A stretch of DNA of 6,121 nt from Patescibacteria group bacterium (GTDB taxonomy: Bacteria > Patescibacteriota > Minisyncoccia > JAHIHE01), in the NCBI GenBank assembly GCA_018899995.1, contig JAHIHE010000056.1, positions 1-6,121 of the forward strand, in the 5' to 3' direction. Shown piece after piece: positions 1-3,986 of the stretch. The notes beneath the pieces are model-generated. The model saw only the letters and a list, made by a program, of their open reading frames with translations, had not been told where the DNA came from and did not search any database. Position 1 is the first letter of the stretch. Each line of letters opens with the position of its first letter. The position numbers and the translations under genes were made by a program.

Positions 1-9
1 CCATAAATT

Positions 10-75
10 TTCTAACGGGACTTTCGCCTTACGACATTCTTAAATAGCGAGAATAATTTTAAGACTTCTAACGGG
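10..75. repeat. Intergenic direct repeat TTCTAACGGG flanking an inverted repeat
   Basis: The 10-mer TTCTAACGGG occurs at 10-19 and 66-75, 56 bp apart. Between the copies lies an inverted repeat, TCTTAAA (38-44) and TTTAAGA (58-64), with a 13-nt loop. No open frame with a ribosome binding site was found in 1-149 on either strand; the stretch up to the greA promoter appears non-coding. Whether this is a dispersed genomic repeat or the remains of an upstream gene end (a TAA lies at 4-6) cannot be told from this window. Confidence 0.45.
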
Positions 76-76
76 G

Positions 77-105
77 TTGACGGATTAGGCGTTTTCCGCT
101 AATAT
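77..105 (+). promoter_or_regulatory. Predicted sigma-70-type promoter of greA-lysS
   Basis: TTGACG at 77-82 (5 of 6 match to TTGACA) is followed after 17 nt by TAATAT at 100-105 (4 of 6 match to TATAAT). Transcription would start near 112, leaving an A/T-rich leader of about 38 nt with no Shine-Dalgarno sequence before the greA ATG at 150. The -35 begins right after the second TTCTAACGGG repeat. Confidence 0.5.
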
Positions 106-149
106 GAAAGCATTATATTTTATTAATTTGTTAATTTTTATTTTCAACT

Positions 150-611
150 ATGACAAAAACTTATCTTACCGAAGAGGGCTTGAAAAAACTGAAGGAGGAG
201 TTAAAATTTTTAAAAACGGACAAGGCGCTGAAGATAGCCAAAAGGATTAAGGAAGCAAAAGAGCTCGGCGATTTATCGGAAAACGCCGAATACGCAGCGG
301 CCAAAGAAGCAAAAGCGGAAACAGAATCAAGGATTTCCGAAATTGAAAAAATCATAAAAGAATCAACCACGATTGAAGAACCAAAAAAAATCGGAGTCGT
401 CCAGGTCGGTTCAACCATTGAAGTGGAAAATTCCGCCGGAGTTCACAAATTTACCATCGTTGGCAGAAACGAAGCCAATCCTTTGAGCGGAAAAATTTCC
501 AATGAGTCGCCCCTGGGAGCGGCGTTTTTGGGCAGGCAAATAAATAATACGGTTGAGGTAAAGACCCCCAAAGGCGCGGCAACATATAAAATTATAAGAA
601 TACTGAACTAA
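150..611 (+). CDS. greA: Transcription elongation factor GreA
   Basis: GreA binds in the secondary channel of RNA polymerase and stimulates cleavage of backtracked RNA so that stalled complexes resume. The 153-residue product has the usual family length (about 158). An N-terminal antiparallel coiled coil spans roughly residues 5-75, and its tip carries the signature GDLSENAEY with Asp41 and Glu44, the acidic pair that acts in Mg2+ coordination. A C-terminal FKBP-like domain follows (about 85-153, including NPLSGKISNESPLGAAFLG). The ATG at 150 aligns with the family N-terminus (MTKTYLTEEGLKKL). No Shine-Dalgarno is visible: the upstream 30 nt are almost entirely A and T. lysS follows after 8 nt, so the two are probably co-transcribed. 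Identification is secure. Confidence 0.96.
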   Translation: MTKTYLTEEGLKKLKEELKFLKTDKALKIAKRIKEAKELGDLSENAEYAAAKEAKAETESRISEIEKIIKESTTIEEPKKIGVVQVGSTIEVENSAGVHKFTIVGRNEANPLSGKISNESPLGAAFLGRQINNTVEVKTPKGAATYKIIRILN

Positions 612-619
612 TTTATTTT

Positions 620-2146
620 ATGATTGATAAAATCAAAAAAGCGCGCTTGGAAAAATTGAAAAAAATCGTTTCCGCCGGCATTGACGCTTATCCGGCAAAA
701 GCGAGCCGCACGCATACGATTAGCGAGGCGATTTGCGACTTTGACAAGTTTTCCGCGGAAAAAAAAGAAATTATTTTAACCGGCAGGATACGCTCATGGA
801 GGGCGCACGGCGGTTCAACTTTCGCCAATATTGAAGACGAAACCGGCGGCATTCAAATTTATTTCAAAAAGGATGTTTTGGGGGAAGACGGATATAAATT
901 CTTGGAAAATTTTGATGTGGGCGATTTTATTGAATGCGCCGGCGCTTTGTTCGCCACCAAAAAAAACGAAAAAACATTATTGATTTCGGGGTATAAAATT
1001 TTAACCAAATCGCTTCTGCCGCTTCCGGATAAATGGTATGGCCTGGAAGACAAAGAAATTCGTTTTCGCAAACGCCATCTGGATTTAATAATGAACAAAG
1101 GTGTTCGCGAGCGATTTATTATCCGGAGCAAAATCATAAAAGAGTTGAGGAATCTTTTGGAAAAAGAAGGGTTCATTGAAATGGAAACGCCGATTTTGCA
1201 GCTGATTCCCGGGGGAGCCGCAGCCAAGCCATTTATAACCCGCCACGACGCCTTGGATATAGATTTATACTTGAGAATTTCAAAAGAGATGCATCTTAAA
1301 AGATTGGTTGTCGGCGGTTTTGAAAAAGTTTTTGAAATCGGCAGGGATTTTAGAAACGAAGGAATTGACCGTCAGCACAACCCCGATTTTACAATGTGCG
1401 AGTTTTATTGGGCGTACAAGGATTATAATGATTTAATTGAATTTACCCAGAACTTGCTTAGCCAAATTGTTCAAAAAATAAAAGGCGGACTTGTTTTTGC
1501 CTATCAGGGCAAAAAAATTGATTTTAGTTTGCCGTGGAAAAGAGTGAAATTTACCGACGCGATAAAAGACGCAAGCGGCATTGACATTTTGGAAACGAAA
1601 AATATAAATGAACTGCGAAAAAAAATAGAAAAATTGGGCATTAAAATAAAAGAGTCGCCCAATTATGGAAAATTGGTTGATGAATTGTATAAAGAAACGG
1701 TGCGTAAAAACATCAGCAGTCCGATTGTTTTCACGGATTATCCGGTTGAGCTTGGGCCTTTGGCAAAGTCAAGCGCGGGCGATAAAAGGATTGTGGAAAG
1801 ATTTCAGATGGTTGCCAACGGTTTTGAGCTGGTCAACGCATATAGCGAATTAAATGATCCGATTGAACAGCACAGACGGTTAAAAGAGCAAGTTGCAAAA
1901 CACAAAGCCGGCGACAAAGAATCACCGAAAGAAGTTGACGAGGATTACATTGAAGCGCTTGAGTATGGAATGCCGCCTACTGCCGGAGAGGGGATCGGCA
2001 TTGACCGGTTTGCCGCGCTTTTGACCGATTCGCCGAGTTTGCGCGAAATAATCTTGTTTCCAACAATGAGGCCGGAGCGCTCCGCTTCAAATTCCAAATC
2101 CCAAGCACCAAATCCCAAACAAATTAAAAATTCAAAAAAGAATTGA
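620..2146 (+). CDS. lysS: Lysyl-tRNA synthetase, class II
   Basis: Charges tRNA-Lys with lysine in the cytoplasm. The 508-residue protein has the class II LysRS layout: an N-terminal helix, an OB-fold anticodon-binding domain (about 50-130, with LTGRIRSWRAHGG and FANIEDETGGIQIYF), then the catalytic domain. Motif 1 is around GFIEMETP (184-191) with the LysRS-typical PGGAAAKPF (197-205). Motif 2 is GRDFRNEGID (241-250) with PDFTMCEFY (255-263). Motif 3 is GMPPTAGEGIGIDR (450-463). The conserved enzyme ends near LFPTMRPE (479-486); residues 487-508 are an extra hydrophilic tail, SNSKSQAPNPKQIKNSKKN and neighbours, that looks like translated repeat DNA. The ATG at 620 lies 8 nt after the greA stop with no Shine-Dalgarno; translational coupling or leader-independent initiation is inferred. 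All catalytic motifs look intact. Confidence 0.96.
   Translation: MIDKIKKARLEKLKKIVSAGIDAYPAKASRTHTISEAICDFDKFSAEKKEIILTGRIRSWRAHGGSTFANIEDETGGIQIYFKKDVLGEDGYKFLENFDVGDFIECAGALFATKKNEKTLLISGYKILTKSLLPLPDKWYGLEDKEIRFRKRHLDLIMNKGVRERFIIRSKIIKELRNLLEKEGFIEMETPILQLIPGGAAAKPFITRHDALDIDLYLRISKEMHLKRLVVGGFEKVFEIGRDFRNEGIDRQHNPDFTMCEFYWAYKDYNDLIEFTQNLLSQIVQKIKGGLVFAYQGKKIDFSLPWKRVKFTDAIKDASGIDILETKNINELRKKIEKLGIKIKESPNYGKLVDELYKETVRKNISSPIVFTDYPVELGPLAKSSAGDKRIVERFQMVANGFELVNAYSELNDPIEQHRRLKEQVAKHKAGDKESPKEVDEDYIEALEYGMPPTAGEGIGIDRFAALLTDSPSLREIILFPTMRPERSASNSKSQAPNPKQIKNSKKN
2078..2143 (+). repeat. Repeat-derived C-terminal tail of LysRS
   Basis: These 22 codons lie beyond the normal LysRS end. They contain internally similar short units (ATTCCAAATCCCAAGCACC, then AAATCCCAAACAAATT) and give a low-complexity S/N/K/Q/P peptide. 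The segment starts within a 12-bp palindrome CGGAGCGCTCCG (2073-2084). From memory, similar CCAAATCCCAAAC-type sequences and SKSQxPNPKQI-type peptides recur in several AT-rich environmental bacterial genomes; this was not checked. Confidence 0.6.
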
Positions 2147-2150
2147 GTAT

Positions 2151-2183
2151 AAAAAAGATAGAGAAGCATTATTACTTCTCTAT
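2151..2183 (-). terminator. Intrinsic terminator of the 47-residue minus-strand gene
   Basis: A perfect 9-bp stem ATAGAGAAG (2158-2166) / CTTCTCTAT (2175-2183) with an 8-nt loop is followed on the minus strand by C and then six T (2156-2151). The stop codon of the minus-strand gene (2172-2174) lies in the loop. Read on the plus strand there is no T tract, so it probably serves the minus gene; it might block read-through from lysS only partly. Confidence 0.75.
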
Positions 2184-2315
2184 AACAGGATGTTTTTCCA
2201 ATGGGGTCAAAGGCAAATGCCCCTCGTAAGGACTCCTGTGATACGGACAGGTTGCCGCAAATGGGCAACCTAACCGAATTTCGGATTTCTTTTTATTATC
2301 GTTTATTTTATTCAT
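2172..2315 (-). CDS. Cys/His-containing microprotein, 47 residues, function unknown
   Basis: A short gene on the minus strand between lysS and the hydrolase. ATG at 2315 is preceded by CGGAGG (2323-2328) with a 7-nt spacer. A promoter with consensus TTGACA lies upstream and a terminator closes the frame. The product begins MNKINDNKKKSEIRLG, a basic hydrophilic arm, then continues CPFAATCPYHRSPYEGH and ends LTPLEKHPVIEK. Cys17, Cys23, His26 and His33 form C-x5-C-x2-H-x6-H, which could bind a metal such as zinc; that is inference. There is no signal peptide or membrane segment. I do not recognise a family. Reality of the gene rests on the full promoter, ribosome-site, frame and terminator set. 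It is transcribed divergently from the hydrolase, 34 bp apart. Confidence 0.72.
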   Translation of the reverse strand: MNKINDNKKKSEIRLGCPFAATCPYHRSPYEGHLPLTPLEKHPVIEK

Positions 2316-2333
2316 TGCTCGTCCTCCGTTTTT

Positions 2334-2363
2334 AGAATACTATAATATTATGAATTATGTCAA
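2334..2363 (-). promoter_or_regulatory. Predicted promoter of the 47-residue minus-strand gene
   Basis: On the minus strand, TTGACA (2363-2358) is followed after 18 nt by TATTCT (2339-2334, 4 of 6). The -35 box lies inside codons 3-5 of the divergent hydrolase gene, and the interval contains that gene's own -10 box, so the two promoters occupy the same DNA and may compete. Confidence 0.55.
2341..2346 (+). promoter_or_regulatory. TATAAT -10 box giving a leaderless hydrolase transcript
   Basis: A perfect TATAAT ends 3 nt before the ATG at 2350. With the usual 6-8 nt from -10 box to start site, transcription would begin at or very close to the ATG, so the mRNA would be leaderless. The -35 region is poor: the best candidate, TTGCTC at 2315-2320, is 20 nt away. 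There is no Shine-Dalgarno sequence on this strand. Confidence 0.5.
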
Positions 2364-3264
2364 GTTTGAAGAAAAGCAGATTTTAATTGATGGTTTAAAG
2401 ATAAACTATAAGCAAATCGGCGATGGAAACATCCCTATTATTTTATTGCACGGCTGGGGTGTGAGTTCTGACAAATATACAGAAACCGCAAAAGAATTAC
2501 TTAGATTTACGATTTACGATTTACGATTTACGATTTTTATACCGGATTTGCCGGGATTTGGCAAAAGCGATAATCCGCCGGAAGCGTGGGAAGTTAATGA
2601 TTATGTTGAATTTATAAGAGAATTTATGCAAGTCCAACTTGGAAGCCGAGCTTCCAAGTCCAACTTGGAAGCCGAGCTTCCAAGTAAAAAGATTATCCTT
2701 ATCGGCCATTCGTTCGGCGGCAGAATTGCCATAAAATTCGCGGCTAAATATCCGGAAAAATTAAAAGCACTCATTTTAACCGGAGCCGCCGGCATCAAAC
2801 ATCCTCCAACCATAAAACAAAAATTATTTTTTGCCTTAGCAAAAGGCGGAAAAGTTATTTTTTCTTTGCCGCTTTTGAATTATTTGCAAAACTCTGCGCA
2901 AAAATTATTATATAGATTAGTAAGAGAAAAAGATTATTACCAAACCGAAGGCGTGATGAGGGAAACATTTAAAAAAATTATAGCCAAGGATTTAACGCCC
3001 TTTTTGGAAAAAATTTCCGCCTGCGGCGGATCCGCCGAAGGCGGAAAAACCCCGACATTATTAGTTTGGGGCGCGAAAGACCATTCAACGCCGTTAAGCG
3101 ATGCTTATATTATGAAGGAAAAAATTTCCGCCTTCGGCGGATCCGCCGTAGGCGGGGAAAATTGTAAATTCAAAATTATTTTCAATGCCGATCACCGCTT
3201 GCCTTATCAAGAACCCCAAGAATTTGCTAAAATAGTTATGGAGTTTATAAAAAAAAGCAGGTGA
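2350..3264 (+). CDS. Alpha/beta-hydrolase fold protein with four repeat-derived insertions
   Basis: A probable serine hydrolase of the alpha/beta fold, 304 residues; substrate unknown. Family features: the oxyanion segment LLHGWG (32-37), IPDLPGFGKSDNP (64-76), the nucleophile elbow GHSFGG (119-124) with Ser121, the acid in LLVWGAKDHSTP (237-248) with Asp244, and the base in NADHRLPYQEP (279-289) with His282. The triad is complete, so the enzyme is probably active. No signal peptide is present, suggesting a cytoplasmic protein. Four stretches do not look like family sequence and coincide with repetitive DNA: residues 52-63, 95-112, 223-233 and 260-270, all between core elements. Without them the protein would be about 250-260 residues, nearer the usual size. 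The ATG at 2350 follows TATAAT by 3 nt, with no Shine-Dalgarno. Confidence 0.9.
   Translation: MNYVKFEEKQILIDGLKINYKQIGDGNIPIILLHGWGVSSDKYTETAKELLRFTIYDLRFTIFIPDLPGFGKSDNPPEAWEVNDYVEFIREFMQVQLGSRASKSNLEAELPSKKIILIGHSFGGRIAIKFAAKYPEKLKALILTGAAGIKHPPTIKQKLFFALAKGGKVIFSLPLLNYLQNSAQKLLYRLVREKDYYQTEGVMRETFKKIIAKDLTPFLEKISACGGSAEGGKTPTLLVWGAKDHSTPLSDAYIMKEKISAFGGSAVGGENCKFKIIFNADHRLPYQEPQEFAKIVMEFIKKSR
2504..2536 (+). repeat. GATTTAC tandem repeat inside the hydrolase gene
   Basis: Four perfect copies of the 7-mer GATTTAC (2504-2531) are followed by a partial GATTT. They encode most of LRFTIYDLRFTIF, placed between helix A and the strand leading to IPDLPGFG. Because 7 is not a multiple of 3, three units are needed to return to frame. 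Peptides of the RFTIYDLRFTIYD type are familiar from other genomes by recollection only. Confidence 0.9.
2631..2685 (+). repeat. Tandem 26-bp palindromic repeat inside the hydrolase gene
   Basis: Two perfect 26-bp units (2631-2656 and 2657-2682) plus AGT. Each unit generates the inverted repeat ACTTGGAAGC-CGA-GCTTCCAAGT (2637-2659 and 2663-2685). As 26 is not divisible by 3, the copies are read in different frames, giving VQLGSRASK and then SNLEAELPSK. The insertion precedes the strand bearing the nucleophile elbow. Its outer bases ACTTGGAA/TTCCAAGT match the palindrome at 4250-4291. Confidence 0.95.
3014..3047 (+). repeat. 34-bp near-perfect palindrome, copy 1, in the hydrolase gene
   Basis: Arms TTTCCGCCTGCGGCGGA and TCCGCCGAAGGCGGAAA match in 16 of 17 pairs around the central GGATCC, with no loop. 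It encodes ISACGGSAEGGK just before the strand TPTLLVWG that carries the catalytic Asp. It is strikingly GC-rich against its AT-rich surroundings. Confidence 0.95.
3125..3158 (+). repeat. 34-bp palindrome, copy 2, in the hydrolase gene
   Basis: A second member of the element at 3014-3047, diverged at a few positions (arms match in 14 of 17 pairs). It is read in the same frame as copy 1 and gives ISAFGGSAVGGE, placed before the strand leading to the catalytic His. Both copies are preceded by the shared bases GGAAAAAA, which may be part of the element or a preferred site. Confidence 0.93.
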
Positions 3265-3282
3265 TGTTTTATTTATTTCACC
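3249..3282 (-). terminator. Intrinsic terminator of the 129-residue minus-strand gene
   Basis: On the minus strand, GGTGA (3282-3278) and TCACC (3264-3260) form a 5-bp stem with a 13-nt loop, followed after TGC by eight T (3256-3249). The stop codon (3273-3275) lies in the loop, and the T tract lies inside the convergent hydrolase gene's last codons. The stem is short, so efficiency is uncertain. The convergent hydrolase transcript has no T-rich tail here. Confidence 0.55.
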
Positions 3283-3662
3283 CACTTATTATTATTGTAA
3301 CATCCCATGTCATAGTCTTCGGGATTAAATGTAACCGCTCTCTGGCATTGCTTAAAGGTTAAGGTTGGCATAGAACAAACTAACACCAATCCTGCCGCAA
3401 AAAGAAATAGCGCGATTATTATTGACCACTGTGACAGTACCATTAACGCCGAAGAAAATATCAACGATATTCCACCCAAAAATGCTATTTGCATTTTGAT
3501 AATCTTAGCGACTAGCCAAAGCGGTGGGGGATTATTTACAACTCTCGGCTTTACATCACTCAGGACTCTTAACGGTCCTGCATAGTTTTTTACAACTACA
3601 AGATATATTGATACAATATACGCTAGTAGTATCAAGAAAATATACCAATTTTCTGTGTTAAT
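3273..3662 (-). CDS. Small multi-pass membrane protein with ATT start, unknown function
   Basis: I do not recognise a family. From the proposed ATT start at 3660-3662 the product has 129 residues (NTENWYIFLILLAYIVSIYL at the N-terminus). ATT sits exactly 7 nt after AGGAGG (3670-3675). The first conventional start, TTG at 3633-3635, has no ribosome site and would begin inside the first membrane helix. Predicted helices are at about 6-25, 57-77 and 79-97; between them is a polar segment with PRVVNNPPPLW, and the polar tail ends DYDMGCYNNNKWVK. Cys96, Cys106 and Cys121 are present. The gene has its own TTGACA promoter and a terminator overlapping its stop, so it is monocistronic. It converges on the hydrolase gene, stop to stop 8 nt apart. 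Existence is likely; the exact start is less certain. Confidence 0.72.
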   Translation of the reverse strand: MNTENWYIFLILLAYIVSIYLVVVKNYAGPLRVLSDVKPRVVNNPPPLWLVAKIIKMQIAFLGGISLIFSSALMVLSQWSIIIALFLFAAGLVLVCSMPTLTFKQCQRAVTFNPEDYDMGCYNNNKWVK

Positions 3663-3669
3663 TTTTATT

Positions 3670-3675
3670 CCTCCT
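3670..3675 (-). promoter_or_regulatory. AGGAGG ribosome binding site that decides an ATT start
   Basis: Minus-strand AGGAGG followed by the 7-nt spacer AATAAAA and then ATT. The spacing equals that of the other three minus-strand genes in the window, which is the main argument for ATT rather than the downstream TTG. Confidence 0.7.
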
Positions 3676-3681
3676 AAATTT

Positions 3682-3709
3682 AGTTTACAATTTTATAATT
3701 TTTTGTCAA
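3682..3709 (-). promoter_or_regulatory. Predicted promoter of the 129-residue membrane protein
   Basis: Minus-strand consensus TTGACA (3709-3704), a 16-nt A/T spacer, then TAAACT (3687-3682, 4 of 6). Transcription would start just upstream of AGGAGG, giving a short leader. It lies after the terminator of the preceding minus-strand gene, so the two are separate units. Confidence 0.6.
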
Positions 3710-3730
3710 GCGCCAGATATTTTTATAATT

Positions 3731-3767
3731 AAAAAAATGGATGAGCTATAGTAAATTTGCCCATCCA
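3731..3767 (-). terminator. Intrinsic terminator of the 63-residue minus-strand gene
   Basis: On the minus strand, TGGATGGGC (3767-3759) pairs with GCTCATCCA (3746-3738), a 9-bp stem with one G-T wobble and a 12-nt loop, directly followed by seven T (3737-3731). The last codons and the stop TAG (3748-3746) are inside the hairpin. Confidence 0.85.
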
Positions 3768-3937
3768 GCGATTTTTCTTTTGGCTTTGACACAAATGCAC
3801 CACATGCCAGTGGTTATAAAAGTTTTAATAACTATTATCGCTAATGCGATTAAAAATAGTATATGGAGCAATGCGACTATGCCAATTTTGGCTTTCGCTG
3901 CGCTTATGGCAGTTTTTATCAGAAAAAATATCTCCGT
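3746..3937 (-). CDS. Small membrane protein with apparent ACG start, unknown function
   Basis: A 63-residue frame with no ATG, GTG or TTG near its 5' end. AAAAAGGAGG (3945-3954) is followed by a 7-nt spacer and ACG (3935-3937), preceded in frame by TAA. Read from ACG the product is EIFFLIKTAISAAKAKIG after the initiator, then a strongly hydrophobic segment (about 20-42, VALLHILFLIALAIIVIKTF), a short WCICV motif with Cys47 and Cys49, and a basic end KAKRKIAGWANLL. A promoter and a strong terminator bracket it. The other two frames here are less convincing: one minus-strand frame has no coding character, and the plus-strand frame has no ribosome site. Either ACG is a true weak start, or an ATG was lost by one T-to-C change and this is a fresh pseudogene. 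No family is recognised. It is divergent from the Mur ligase gene. Confidence 0.6.
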   Translation of the reverse strand, partial: TEIFFLIKTAISAAKAKIGIVALLHILFLIALAIIVIKTFITTGMWCICVKAKRKIAGWANLL

Positions 3938-3944
3938 TTAAATA

Positions 3945-3954
3945 CCTCCTTTTT
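3945..3954 (-). promoter_or_regulatory. AAAAAGGAGG ribosome binding site before an ACG codon
   Basis: The minus-strand sequence is a full anti-16S match with the 7-nt spacer TATTTAA to ACG. The next candidate, CTG at 3920-3922, is 22 nt away and too far. This site is the reason for placing the start at 3937. Confidence 0.65.
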
Positions 3955-3957
3955 ATA

Positions 3958-3986
3958 AGTATAATAAATCTTTTATGGAAACGCAA
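3958..3986 (-). promoter_or_regulatory. Predicted promoter of the ACG-start gene
   Basis: Minus-strand TTGCGT (3986-3981, weak -35), a 17-nt spacer and TATACT (3963-3958, 5 of 6). The -35 box lies inside the first codons of the divergent Mur ligase gene, and the -10 box overlaps that gene's TATAAT. Confidence 0.5.
3960..3965 (+). promoter_or_regulatory. TATAAT -10 box of the Mur ligase gene
   Basis: A perfect TATAAT ends 9 nt before the ATG at 3975, so transcription would start within about 3 nt of the start codon and the mRNA would be essentially leaderless. A weak -35 candidate TTTAAA (3937-3942, 4 of 6) is 17 nt upstream. The box overlaps the minus-strand -10 at 3958-3963. Confidence 0.5.

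Noticed and set aside
859..1227. Minus-strand open frame of 122 codons inside lysS
   Set aside because: It lies wholly within the secure LysRS coding sequence, has no ribosome site and shows no recognisable motif; it is a shadow frame.
2158..2183. Hairpin considered as the lysS terminator
   Set aside because: On the plus strand no T tract follows the stem; the T tract is on the minus strand, so it is assigned to the small minus-strand gene.
2504..2685. Tandem repeats considered as a CRISPR array
   Set aside because: The units are directly abutting with no unique spacers, and they are translated within an intact hydrolase.
3561..3580. Hairpin CAGGAC / GTCCTG considered as a regulatory structure
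   Set aside because: It is a 6-bp stem within the coding region of the 129-residue gene without a T tract or neighbouring start; it could be chance.
3741..3941. Plus-strand open frame of 66 codons opposite the ACG-start gene
   Set aside because: It has no ribosome site or promoter, and its start lies in the minus-strand terminator hairpin; the minus-strand frame has complete signals.
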